From: Alkalibaculum sporogenes
GTDB taxonomy: Bacteria; Bacillota; Clostridia; Eubacteriales; Alkalibacteraceae
Length of the DNA stretch: 34,252 bases
Direction: 5' to 3'
Assembly: GCF_009362815.1 (NCBI RefSeq)
Contig: NZ_WHNX01000027.1
Location: 1-34,252, forward strand
Shown: piece by piece, positions 8,909-16,575 of the stretch
How positions within the stretch are numbered: position 1 is the first letter of the stretch
How the letters are laid out: every line of letters begins with the position of its first letter
Made by a program: the position numbers and the translations under genes
The notes under the pieces: model-generated
Seen by the model: the letters and a program-made list of their open reading frames with translations, nothing else
What the model was told of the DNA's origin: nothing
Databases searched by the model: none

Positions 8909-9103
8909 CTAAATTATTTTACTTAATAGTACTTTATGATCAACTAATGCCATTTCAAGTATTCTAGCAGCTACAGTTTTTCTTTCACCAAAGATATTTT
9001 CAATAAAAACATTATCGCCTTCAGGTATTATTCTATCAACTGCTTCTAATAACAAAGTTTTTTCGCCATTTTCGTCAACTAAATATACGTTTGCTTCACA
9101 CAT
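8909..9103 (-). CDS. cooT: CooT-family nickel-binding protein
   Basis: A 64-residue protein that begins MCEANVYL, the hallmark of the CooT family (COG1532), in which the N-terminal Cys2 takes part in nickel binding by a homodimer. The C-terminal half (ERKTVAARILEMALVDHKVLL) also fits the family. CooT was described as an accessory of carbon monoxide dehydrogenase in Rhodospirillum but is widespread without it. The start has AGGAGG 8 bases upstream and overlaps the DUF3842 gene by 8 bases, so the two are coupled. It lies after the cbiMQO nickel/cobalt transporter, which supports a nickel role. A precise function here is inference. Confidence 0.82.
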   Translation of the reverse strand: MCEANVYLVDENGEKTLLLEAVDRIIPEGDNVFIENIFGERKTVAARILEMALVDHKVLLSKII

Positions 9104-9521
9104 TTATTTTACCTCCTATTATCTTTTTTATTATTTTTATAGAATCATCAATATAATGAGGAAGGGGCTCATCTACTGTCCCAGCTACATGTATATTGCA
9201 TTTATTTAATGGAATTAATACCTTAGCAGTGTCGCTCTTTGTGATGGCGTTGGCCATTGCGGGGCTAAGTTCTCCTATTAAAGCATCGGATACCATAATA
9301 GCGATACTACCCATTATTACATCTACCGTTTGTACATTTACTATTATTGCATTTTCTCCTGTTGCACCTATATTTGCTCCCGCCTTAAGCATAGCAGCAG
9401 TAGCAAGCGAATTGGTACCGAGAGCAATAATACTTATGTTTTGACCAAATTCCAAACGAATTTTTTCTATTATTACACGTCCGATTCCTCCACCTTGACC
9501 ATCAATTACAGCGATTTTCAT
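9096..9521 (-). CDS. DUF3842 family protein
   Basis: A 141-residue protein starting MKIAVIDGQGGGIGR, a glycine-rich nucleotide-binding-like loop typical of the DUF3842 family, which is common in Clostridia and has no assigned function. Other conserved-looking stretches are ALGTNSLATAAMLKAGAN, TGENAI and MVSDALIGELSP. The C-terminus (LIPLNKCNIHVAG) contains Cys and His that could bind metal. It is preceded by GGGGGG and overlaps cooT. The coupling to cooT and the position beside the nickel transporter suggest a metal-homeostasis or nickel-insertion role, which is inference only. Confidence 0.8.
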   Translation of the reverse strand: MKIAVIDGQGGGIGRVIIEKIRLEFGQNISIIALGTNSLATAAMLKAGANIGATGENAIIVNVQTVDVIMGSIAIMVSDALIGELSPAMANAITKSDTAKVLIPLNKCNIHVAGTVDEPLPHYIDDSIKIIKKIIGGKINV

Positions 9522-9609
9522 AGTATCCCCCCAGTATCTTTCAATTGTTTTTTATGATTTCATATTAACATTAGTATAATACGAAATCAATAGTTGGTAT
9601 ATCTTACAA

Positions 9610-9975
9610 TTAGAAAGTAGTTATATAGATACGATTATCAATCTTTTGCCCTTTCAATAATTCACAATGTCTTAGTACAGCAAACTGTGTTTCTAACTCA
9701 GACGGTGGGATATTTAGAATTTCTGGCAATAAACTTTTTTCAACTTTTTCGTTATCTTTAACATAATTATATATCTTTTTTTGAAGATCTGTTAGACCTG
9801 CATCACCAACTTGCCCCATTCGCACTCTACTTTTTTTTGCAGAAGAAACTGCTGCAGGATCACATGCTTTTGGACGATGGAGTTCAGCAATATAACAGTC
9901 TTCACAAAGATTCTTACCATAATACTTAGTTATTTCTTCATTATCAACTTCATGATTACACATATCACATATCAT
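9610..9975 (-). CDS. Zinc-ribbon/winged-helix protein next to the Ni/Co transporter
   Basis: The likely protein has 121 residues from ATG 9975, with AAAGGAGA about 9 bases upstream; an upstream ATG at 10008 lacks a site. The N-terminus has two CxxC pairs (CDMC at residues 3-6 and CEDC near 24-27), forming a putative zinc ribbon. The C-terminal 55 residues (LTDLQKKIYNYVKDNEKVEKS onward) look like a winged-helix DNA-binding domain, with LPEILNIPPSELETQFAVLRHCELLKG as the core. A Cys and a His lie at the wing (RHCELL). It follows cbiO by about 70 bases on the same strand. A metal-responsive regulator of the transporter operon is plausible but not shown. Confidence 0.7.
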   Translation of the reverse strand: MICDMCNHEVDNEEITKYYGKNLCEDCYIAELHRPKACDPAAVSSAKKSRVRMGQVGDAGLTDLQKKIYNYVKDNEKVEKSLLPEILNIPPSELETQFAVLRHCELLKGQKIDNRIYITTF

Positions 9976-10044
9976 TTTTCTAATCTCCTTTATTAATATT
10001 TTAGTCATCTTAAGAAAAAATTACAATGAGATAGAGTTATAAGT

Positions 10045-10797
10045 CTATCTTTTGTTACAAATAGGACAGGACTGCAAGCTAAGAGGTTTTTCTAATCCAC
10101 ATTCATCTAGGAGTTTTTCATCATTTAATATATCAACAGTAGAACCATCTGCTAAAATTTTACCATTACCTAAAACGATGGTACGATCACATACATCTAA
10201 TACCATGTCAAGATCATGAGTGGTTATTAGTTTTGTATGTTTAAAATCTAATAATAAATTAATTAAACGTCGCCTAGATTTTGGATCTAGAGCAGCAGAA
10301 GGCTCATCCATTAGTAAAATATCTGGATCCATAGAAAGCACAGCAGCAATTGAGACAGAACGTTTTTCTCCACCAGATAACTTATAAGGAGGCCTATCTC
10401 TCAAATGAGTTATTCCAACAATTTCAAGTGCTTTACTTACTTTTTTTTCTACATCTGATTCGGAGAGTTTATAATTTCGAGGACCAAATGCCACATCATC
10501 ATATACAGATCCATTAAATAATTGGTCATCAGCATTTTGAAAGGTAAAACCTATTTTTTGTCTAATTAAGGATAGAGTTTGCTTTGTGACAGGTACATCA
10601 CCTATAGTAATTTTACCACTGCTAGGGAATAAAATCCCTACTAAGGTTAGAAGTAGCGTAGATTTACCAGCCCCGTTTGAACCGATAATTGCCACTGATT
10701 CTCCGTGATGAACTTCGAAGCTTATATTATTTAATGCCTCTTTTCCATCGGGATAAGTATAAATAACTTCTTCAAGTATAATTTTATGATGGCTCAT
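10045..10797 (-). CDS. cbiO: Cobalt/nickel ECF transporter ATPase
   Basis: The ATP-binding subunit of a group I energy-coupling-factor transporter for nickel or cobalt, 250 residues. It has Walker A GSNGAGKST (about 38-46), the Q-loop FTFQNADDQLF, signature LSGGEKRS (about 143), Walker B ILLMDEPSAALDP and the switch His in TTHDLDM. The C-terminus carries an extra SCPICNKR, a CxxC that might bind metal. It starts 3 bases after the cbiQ stop. The operon order cbiM-cbiQ-cbiO is the standard one. Confidence 0.93.
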   Translation of the reverse strand: MSHHKIILEEVIYTYPDGKEALNNISFEVHHGESVAIIGSNGAGKSTLLLTLVGILFPSSGKITIGDVPVTKQTLSLIRQKIGFTFQNADDQLFNGSVYDDVAFGPRNYKLSESDVEKKVSKALEIVGITHLRDRPPYKLSGGEKRSVSIAAVLSMDPDILLMDEPSAALDPKSRRRLINLLLDFKHTKLITTHDLDMVLDVCDRTIVLGNGKILADGSTVDILNDEKLLDECGLEKPLSLQSCPICNKR

Positions 10798-10800
10798 GTT

Positions 10801-11604
10801 TTACACTCCTGTCAATATATTACCTAGTATTAGTGGGATATTGTATAATTTAGTTAATAGTAAGAATACAATCATAATCACTAAGTAACAAAAATCTATT
10901 AAGCTAAATCGTATTTTGTCTTGATAAAATTCTCCGCTAAAACCCCTAAGCACCATTCCGTTATAAATTCGTTGAGCTCTATCGTAAGTTCGTATAAGTA
11001 ACTGCCCTAATAATGGTCCCCAAGATTTATAACTAATACCTTTTTGTTCTGGAGCTCTAAGGGAGTAAGCTGTCCAAATACTAATTATTTCTTCTAATAA
11101 TACAGAAATATATCGATAAGTTAGTAGAAATTGAGTTACAAATATTTTAGGAATAAGTAAACTCCTCAAAGCAATAGCTATGTTATTAATACCTGTAGTA
11201 GAAATTAATAATAATGCACATAGAACCGTAAGAAAGCACTTCATTATTAAACTAAGATATGAAATCCAACCACCTGTAATAGCAAAATTCATAAAGGTTA
11301 ATAGCGGTTCTCTATCTAATATAGGGTTAAATATTCCCAATCCTAATACTACAGGAAGCACTAAGAAAGACCTTTTAAGTATAGGAAAAAATTTAATATC
11401 ACCAAGAGTAAATAATATTATTGGATAGATTGTCAGAGGTGTCAATGACAAAATTTCATACTTTCCAAATGATACAGTTATGATAATATAAAAAATACTA
11501 ACAATCAACTTAACTAGTGGATGTAATTTATGTATAAAGCTATTTTTTTGAGATAGCTCATCTAAATACCTAATTTCATAAATAGAATCTGATACGTTCG
11601 CCAT
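10801..11604 (-). CDS. cbiQ: Cobalt/nickel ECF transporter transmembrane subunit
   Basis: A 267-residue membrane protein with about five or six hydrophobic segments. It is the T-component that couples CbiO to the substrate-binding CbiM. The coupling helices with Ala-Arg-Gly signatures are recognisable: SLRAPEQKG near residues 180-190 and MVLRGFSGEF near 217-226. The start has only a weak AGG, 10 bases after the cbiM stop, consistent with translational coupling. Metal preference cannot be read from this subunit. Confidence 0.92.
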   Translation of the reverse strand: MANVSDSIYEIRYLDELSQKNSFIHKLHPLVKLIVSIFYIIITVSFGKYEILSLTPLTIYPIILFTLGDIKFFPILKRSFLVLPVVLGLGIFNPILDREPLLTFMNFAITGGWISYLSLIMKCFLTVLCALLLISTTGINNIAIALRSLLIPKIFVTQFLLTYRYISVLLEEIISIWTAYSLRAPEQKGISYKSWGPLLGQLLIRTYDRAQRIYNGMVLRGFSGEFYQDKIRFSLIDFCYLVIMIVFLLLTKLYNIPLILGNILTGV

Positions 11605-11613
11605 TTGATCTAC

Positions 11614-12636
11614 CTAATTTTCTTTTAATCGTTTATTTTTAAATAGTTTTATTACTAGTCCTATCGATATTGCTAAAAATAAGGTAAGTAGTCCACCAAT
11701 TAATCCAGACACAGAAGTTCCAACGTCAACTGGTGTATTTGATTCTACTTCTACTTTTGTTTTTAATGAATAATCAGGTAAAAAAGATATTTTTTCTTGA
11801 AAACTTTCTAGTGTGGTATGTAGGTTTTCTGAAGATTCTAGTTCAGCGTTTCCAGTGATATTTTCTATAGCCCATTCAAGGCCATCTGGATTTGAAGATG
11901 CATACCACGACAACATACTACCTATTAGGACTGCAGAACAAAGTAATACAGCAATTAGCTTTTTATAAGACATATTTTTGGATCTAATTTTTGAGTTTAT
12001 AGGTTCTAATATTTCTGGGCGAGCACTCCAAACAAAAGTTACTACTGCTGCAGTTATTAAACCTTCTATTAAGCCAATGGCTAAGTGTATAGGTTGCATT
12101 AATAATAAAAAACTTAATAAGGGAAGTTCTGTTATTCCGGAAAAAAAGGTCTGTAGAACGACGCTAAATGATCCTAACTGCAGTCCAATTACTGATGCTA
12201 ATAAAGAACCGACAAATATTCGTTTTTTTGTAATTCCTTTTTTAATAATACTTTTATATATTAATGGATAAGCTATAAAACACGTGTAAAAACCAAGATT
12301 AAATATATTACTTCCTAATGCTAATAAACCTCCATCTGCAAAAAATAATGCTTGTATAGCGAGAACAGAAGCCATAGTTAAAAATCCAGCATAAGGACCT
12401 AACAAAATTGCTAAAAGTATTCCTCCTCCAATATGTCCACTAGAACCTGTCCCTGGGATTGTAAAATTTATCATTTGAGCAGCAAATACAAAGGCTCCCA
12501 TAACTCCCATTAAAGGAATCTTTTTTTCGTCTAAGTCTAATTTTATTTTTTTTATTGAATAAGAAGCTGCACCTGCAGAAGTTGCCCACATTATGCCTCC
12601 TACTACTGGTGAAATTAAAGCATCAGCCATATGCAT
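11614..12636 (-). CDS. cbiM: Ni/Co ECF transporter substrate-binding subunit CbiM fused to a PDGLE (CbiN-like) domain
   Basis: This is the membrane S-component that binds Ni2+ or Co2+. The best start is ATG 12636, giving 340 residues beginning Met-His-Met; AGGAG is 9 bases upstream, whereas ATG 12645 directly abuts it. His2 at the free N-terminus is the known metal ligand in CbiM/NikM, which also favours the shorter start. About seven membrane segments follow, with GTGSSGHIGGGI (metal-site His) near residue 68. The C-terminal part has SNPDGLEWAIENITG, the PDGLE motif of CbiN/NikN-type partners, and a final membrane helix, so the accessory component is fused. It is the first gene of the transporter operon. 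Confidence 0.92.
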   Translation of the reverse strand: MHMADALISPVVGGIMWATSAGAASYSIKKIKLDLDEKKIPLMGVMGAFVFAAQMINFTIPGTGSSGHIGGGILLAILLGPYAGFLTMASVLAIQALFFADGGLLALGSNIFNLGFYTCFIAYPLIYKSIIKKGITKKRIFVGSLLASVIGLQLGSFSVVLQTFFSGITELPLLSFLLLMQPIHLAIGLIEGLITAAVVTFVWSARPEILEPINSKIRSKNMSYKKLIAVLLCSAVLIGSMLSWYASSNPDGLEWAIENITGNAELESSENLHTTLESFQEKISFLPDYSLKTKVEVESNTPVDVGTSVSGLIGGLLTLFLAISIGLVIKLFKNKRLKEN

Positions 12637-12692
12637 ATTTATCATCTCCTATTATGTTACTTATAATATTAAATAGATATGAATTAAGTAGT

Positions 12693-12740
12693 AAAAAAAC
12701 TCATGGTAGGGTACACAAATAAATCGTCCCCTTCATGAGT
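12693..12740 (-). terminator. Attenuator-like terminator in the cbiM leader
   Basis: On the minus strand ACTCATG (12740-12734) pairs perfectly with CATGAGT (12705-12699). After a 2x2 internal loop, GGGG pairs with CCCU. Seven T follow (12699-12693). No other minus-strand gene lies upstream, so it must act within the cbiM transcript, 57 bases before the ATG. It is therefore an attenuator rather than a gene-end terminator. Confidence 0.7.
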
Positions 12741-12768
12741 CCATTAATAATTATATATTAAAGTTTAG

Positions 12769-12785
12769 TTAACCTTCATGGTTAA
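12769..12785. promoter_or_regulatory. Palindrome at the cbiM transcription start
   Basis: ttaacc (12769-12774) and ggttaa (12780-12785) flank a 5-base centre, immediately downstream of the predicted -10. It could be an operator or the first hairpin of the leader. It shares the octamer CATGAAGG (minus strand) with the 5' arm of the attenuator. Confidence 0.5.
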
Positions 12786-12795
12786 TTGTAATTTT

Positions 12796-12825
12796 AATAT
12801 AACATGATAGTTACTTTTATGTCAA
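12796..12825 (-). promoter_or_regulatory. Promoter of the cbiMQO operon
   Basis: On the minus strand TTGACA (12825-12820) is followed by TATATT (12801-12796) at 18 bases, or TTATAT at 17. The expected start near 12789 gives a leader of about 150 bases. Confidence 0.72.
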
Positions 12826-12927
12826 ATAAAAACTAATTGAATACAGTATTAAACTAAATACGTATACGATTAATATACGATATGATAAAATATGAATATA
12901 CAATGTATTGGACGGTGGGTTAAATAG

Positions 12928-14910
12928 ATGAATCAAATCACAGAAGAAAAAGAATGGGTATTTGGGCTAGACATAGGTACAAGAAATGTGGTCGGGGTCC
13001 TAGGATATGAAGAAGAGAAAAAATTACATATTGCTTATACAGCCTTAATAGAACATAAAACAAGAGCTATGTTAGATGGCCAAATTCACGACATTGATAA
13101 AGTAACAGAGGTTGTAAGAAAATTAAAGTCAGAGCTAGAGAGTACTAGCAAATTAGACTTAAAAGATGTAGCTATTGCAGCTGCTGGTAGAGTGTTAAAA
13201 ACTAAAGTAGCTGAAGCAGTGATACAATTCAAAGAAGATAAAACCATAATGAAATCACATGTGCATACACTTGGCTTACAAGGGGTAGAAACTGCAAAAC
13301 AAATGTTATTTGATGAAAATAGCAGTACATTAGATTATTACTGTGTAGCACACTCTACTATAAAATACTATTTAGATGATTATGAAATAGAAAATTTATT
13401 AGGCCATAAGGGCAAGGAATTAAGGGCGATAATCATTGCAACTTTCTTACCAAGACAGGTTATTGACAGTCTTTATAGTGCGGTTGAAGGTGCTGGACTT
13501 AGTGTATCTCATTTGACTCTAGAGCCTATATCCGCGATCAATGTTTCAATTCCTAAAGAAATCAGAATGCTGAATCTTGCTTTAGTTGACGTGGGCGCTG
13601 GGACATCAGATATTGCAATTACAAAAGATGGGAGTATTACTGCTTATGGAATGTTGCCTTTTGCAGGAGATGAATTTAGTGAGAAGCTTGTCGAAGAATA
13701 CTTGATCGATTTTGACACAGCAGAGATGATTAAAAAAAGATTATCTTTAGATGAAAAGATAGAATTTATAGATATACTAGGATTAAAACAAAGTATTTCC
13801 GTTAAGGATATATTATCTAAATTGGAAGAGACACTAGATAAAATTACTACGGATATTGCAAATAAGATTACAGAGCTAAATGGAGGCATTCCTCCTAAGG
13901 CAGTTTTTTGTGTAGGAGGTGGCAGTCAATTTCCTCTTTTGCTAGAAAAATTAGCAAAAAGATTAGAAATTTCTAATGAAAGAGTTATTATAAAAGATGT
14001 ATCTAGTACTTCAGAAGAAAATTTGCATTATGATATTGACATTAAAGGACCTGAATATATAACACCTGTAGGAATATGTTTGACATCGTGGATGAATTCA
14101 AGAATAAGTTTTATAAATGTTAGAATTAATGGAGTTAAAACAAAACTATTAAATTCCAAAATGCTAACTGTGATGGATGCCGCTATTAAAGGAAATTTCA
14201 ATTCAAATAATTTTATACTAAAAAATGGACAAGATTTAGAATTTACTTATAACAATAAGCTTATTAAAATACAAGGTGAACTTGGAGAAGCGGCAAAAAT
14301 TGTTATAAATGATAAAAATGGTGACTTAATGTCCACGATCTATAATGATGATGAAATTATTTTGTCTCCAGCATATAATGGAAAAGATGCATCTCTTATA
14401 GTAGGTGAACTAACAAAGGATATGAAAGACAAAAAGATATTCTTTGGAGGAAAGATTATTAATATAACTGTTGTAGTAAACGTAAATGGAGAAAAAACTT
14501 CAGAAAATTATCAGGTTAGAAATGGAGACTTTATAACAACTAATACGATAGATTCATTATCAGATGTGTTGGAGTATTTACAGATTAAACATAATAATTT
14601 TGACTTTTATATAAATGGATCAATAAGTCAATTGAAAACTTTAGTAAACGATAATGATAGAATAGAACTAGTTCTAAAGCAAGACTCCCAAGAAAAAGCT
14701 AACGAAAATGAAGACTTTATAGTCTATGTCAATAAAAAACCAATTAAATTATTAGGGAAAGAATCGTATATATTTGTGGATATATTTAATTTTATAGATT
14801 TTAATAGCAATGAAGGGAAGGGGAATATAAATCTTAAATTAAACGGAACTAAGGCAGCTTATACAGATGGTTTGAAACCTCAAGATAAAATTGAAATATA
14901 CTGGCAATAA
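12928..14910 (+). CDS. FtsA-like actin-fold ATPase with C-terminal beta-rich extension
   Basis: A 660-residue protein. Residues 10-380 have the actin/Hsp70 fold signatures of FtsA/PilM: phosphate-1 loop FGLDIGTRNVVGV (about 12-24), phosphate-2 LVDVGAGTSDIAI (about 218-230) and adenosine motif VGGGSQFP (about 330). The FtsA 1C-type region lies between about 80 and 190. The extra C-terminal 280 residues are beta-rich and appear to contain repeated ubiquitin-like or beta-grasp units, for example around 510-590 and 600-660. This class is found in Clostridia in addition to the classical ftsA, and its role is not established. No ftsZ or pilus gene is adjacent. The start has GGTGGG 9 bases upstream. 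It is monocistronic. Confidence 0.8.
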   Translation: MNQITEEKEWVFGLDIGTRNVVGVLGYEEEKKLHIAYTALIEHKTRAMLDGQIHDIDKVTEVVRKLKSELESTSKLDLKDVAIAAAGRVLKTKVAEAVIQFKEDKTIMKSHVHTLGLQGVETAKQMLFDENSSTLDYYCVAHSTIKYYLDDYEIENLLGHKGKELRAIIIATFLPRQVIDSLYSAVEGAGLSVSHLTLEPISAINVSIPKEIRMLNLALVDVGAGTSDIAITKDGSITAYGMLPFAGDEFSEKLVEEYLIDFDTAEMIKKRLSLDEKIEFIDILGLKQSISVKDILSKLEETLDKITTDIANKITELNGGIPPKAVFCVGGGSQFPLLLEKLAKRLEISNERVIIKDVSSTSEENLHYDIDIKGPEYITPVGICLTSWMNSRISFINVRINGVKTKLLNSKMLTVMDAAIKGNFNSNNFILKNGQDLEFTYNNKLIKIQGELGEAAKIVINDKNGDLMSTIYNDDEIILSPAYNGKDASLIVGELTKDMKDKKIFFGGKIINITVVVNVNGEKTSENYQVRNGDFITTNTIDSLSDVLEYLQIKHNNFDFYINGSISQLKTLVNDNDRIELVLKQDSQEKANENEDFIVYVNKKPIKLLGKESYIFVDIFNFIDFNSNEGKGNINLKLNGTKAAYTDGLKPQDKIEIYWQ

Positions 14911-14914
14911 TTTT

Positions 14915-14940
14915 AAAGAGATCGCTTTAGCGATCTCTTT
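14915..14940. terminator. Bidirectional terminator between the FtsA-like gene and rubrerythrin
   Basis: A perfect 11-bp stem, aaagagatcgc (14915-14925) and gcgatctcttt (14930-14940), has a TTTA loop. It serves convergent genes on both strands, ending in T on the plus side and AAAA/TTTT on the other. Confidence 0.88.
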
Positions 14941-14948
14941 TGTAAGTC

Positions 14949-15488
14949 TTAATAATTAAGTGCTCTTATTTCAAAATGCGCTCTTGGATGATCACAAACA
15001 GGACAGATATTTGGTGCTTGAGATCCTACATGAATATGACCACAGTTTCTACATTTCCATACAGTAGTTTCTTCGGTTTCTACAAATACTGTTTTTGTTT
15101 CTACACGGTTAAGAAGTTGTTTATATCTTGCTTCATGTCCTTTTTCAATTCTAGCTACACCTTCAAATTTTTCAGCAATTTCATCAAAACCTTCTTCACG
15201 AGCAGTTTCTGCAAATTCTTTATACATCTCTGTCCACTCATAATTTTCACCTTCTGCAGCATGAACTAAATTTTGAGCAGTATCACCAATGCCATTTAAG
15301 TACTTAAACCATAGTTTAGCATGTTCTTTTTCATTTTTAGATGTTTCTTCAAAAATTTCTTTTATTTGCTCATAGCCTTCTTTTTTGGCAACACTTGCAA
15401 AATAAGCGTATTTGTTTGTTGCTTGAGATTCCCCAGAGAATGCTTCCTGTAAATTTTGTTCCGTTTTAGTACCTTTTAAATTTTTCAT
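14949..15488 (-). CDS. rbr: Rubrerythrin
   Basis: A non-haem di-iron peroxidase that removes hydrogen peroxide in anaerobes, 179 residues. The N-terminal ferritin-like four-helix domain has the iron ligands in [13 protein letters not shown] and EKEHAKLW, with [11 protein letters not shown] and [11 protein letters not shown] supplying the second pair. The C-terminal rubredoxin domain has two CxxC pairs (WKCRNCGHI and CPVCDHP). AAAGGAGG lies 9 bases before the ATG. It lies directly after the PerR-type repressor gene on the same strand, which suggests peroxide control. An imperfect 8-bp inverted repeat (15512-15519 and 15545-15552) lies in its leader, with no known role. Confidence 0.96.
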   Translation of the reverse strand: MKNLKGTKTEQNLQEAFSGESQATNKYAYFASVAKKEGYEQIKEIFEETSKNEKEHAKLWFKYLNGIGDTAQNLVHAAEGENYEWTEMYKEFAETAREEGFDEIAEKFEGVARIEKGHEARYKQLLNRVETKTVFVETEETTVWKCRNCGHIHVGSQAPNICPVCDHPRAHFEIRALNY

Positions 15489-15590
15489 TAATAATTCCTC
15501 CTTTTATTTGCGATAGAAAATTGCCTAACTTTTTGAGATAATACTTTCTATCAAACTTGAATAAAGCGTTTGAGACGCTATTCTTACTAT

Positions 15591-16022
15591 TTAATTAGTA
15601 TTAGAATTGTTGGAGCACGTATTACAGATACCTTTAAAGTAAATGTTTTTTTCATGAATATTGTAACCATTTAGATCATCTGTAAGAAGATTGTGTAAAT
15701 CAACATTAAAATCATAAATCTTACCACAACTTTCACACTTAAAATGTCCATGAATCTGAACATTAATATCATACCTTGTCTCAGTATCCTCAATTGATAC
15801 TAATTTAACGAGTTTATTATCAATAAATATTTTCATTGTATTATAAACTGTAGTTTTAGATAAAGTAGGAATTTCATCTATAAGAGCGTGATAAATTTCA
15901 TCAATAGTTGGATGAATATGATTATTCGAAAGATACTCAAATATTTTAATCCTCGCAAAAGAAGGTTTAATATTTTTAGAACTTAAATAATCTTTAGAAA
16001 TAATATTATTAATATTGAGCAC
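15591..16022 (-). CDS. perR: PerR-type Fur-family peroxide-responsive repressor
   Basis: A 143-residue Fur-family protein with an N-terminal winged helix (residues 18-85) and a C-terminal metal domain. The PerR regulatory metal ligands are recognisable: His in NNHIHPT, Asp in TRYD, HGHF, and Asp in KIYDF. The structural zinc site uses CESC and CNTC. The likely role is sensing peroxide by iron-catalysed His oxidation and controlling rubrerythrin. The start is unusual: the GTG at 16022 overlaps AGGAGG, so initiation there is doubtful. An ATT at 16013 stands 8 bases after AGGAGG and could be the real start, as in infC. Two perfect operator boxes lie just upstream and point to autoregulation. Confidence 0.88.
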   Translation of the reverse strand: MLNINNIISKDYLSSKNIKPSFARIKIFEYLSNNHIHPTIDEIYHALIDEIPTLSKTTVYNTMKIFIDNKLVKLVSIEDTETRYDINVQIHGHFKCESCGKIYDFNVDLHNLLTDDLNGYNIHEKNIYFKGICNTCSNNSNTN

Positions 16023-16026
16023 CTCC

Positions 16027-16041
16027 TTGTAATGATTACAA
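16027..16041. promoter_or_regulatory. PerR/Fur box 1
   Basis: ttgtaatgattacaa is a perfect 7-1-7 inverted repeat of the Fur/PerR type. It adjoins the AGGAGG ribosome site of perR, so binding would block transcription at the very 5' end of the gene. Confidence 0.85.
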
Positions 16042-16043
16042 GT

Positions 16044-16058
16044 TTGTAATGATTACAA
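16044..16058. promoter_or_regulatory. PerR/Fur box 2
   Basis: An identical copy of the 15-base box ttgtaatgattacaa, centred 17 bases from box 1. The tandem arrangement suggests two dimers bind side by side for perR autoregulation. Confidence 0.85.
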
Positions 16059-16116
16059 TTATATGATAATACTTAATTATATAGTTGTCAAGATAAAAAT
16101 AAAAAAATATTATATA

Positions 16117-16374
16117 TTAGACAGGATTAATTAGATTATCAAGTTCACCGGAGCTACTTAGATTATTTAAATCAGAGAAACCACCAACACAAGTATCACC
16201 TACGAATACATATGGCACAGTATTCTGTCCAGTTTTTTGAAACAATTCTCTTTTTTTATCACTATCATCATCAATACATATTTCCACATATGGGATACCT
16301 TTGCTTTCCAATAGGTTTTTTGCTTTTATACAATAGGGACAATATGTCCATGTATATAATTGTACTTTACTCAT
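16117..16374 (-). CDS. Glutaredoxin
   Basis: An 85-residue glutaredoxin-fold thiol oxidoreductase. The redox motif is YCPYC near residues 9-13, followed by KAKNLLESKGI, the cis-Pro motif TVPYVFVGD and the GG-containing GGFSDLN loop. The start at ATG 16374 has GGAGG 6 bases upstream; the longer open frame to 16476 has no site and an implausible N-terminus. Glutaredoxins reduce disulfides or glutathione-type mixed disulfides; in clostridia, which mostly lack glutathione, the low-molecular thiol partner is unknown. It lies upstream of perR on the same strand, which fits a redox-stress neighbourhood. Confidence 0.92.
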   Translation of the reverse strand: MSKVQLYTWTYCPYCIKAKNLLESKGIPYVEICIDDDSDKKRELFQKTGQNTVPYVFVGDTCVGGFSDLNNLSSSGELDNLINPV

Positions 16375-16575
16375 TTGAAACCTCCAATATAATTTATTGT
16401 AAAAGACTGCTTTTAAATTTAGCTTTACTATGATAATTGAATAGAATTCATAAACTTTACTATTATATATTCTCATATTTTAAGCTTACTAAACATCATT
16501 ATTTGATAAACATGTTATAATTGTAATATTAGTTATTAAGTTAAGTGCTAAAATGTTTAAGAGTGGAGAGTTGTA

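Noticed and set aside
12646-12927. Cobalamin riboswitch upstream of the cobalt-type transporter
   Set aside because: No B12-box or aptamer-like conserved segments; the region holds only a promoter, a palindrome and an attenuator hairpin.
14956-15269. Plus-strand open frame opposite rubrerythrin
   Set aside because: It mirrors the rubrerythrin codons, has no ribosome site and an implausible aromatic/Cys-rich composition.
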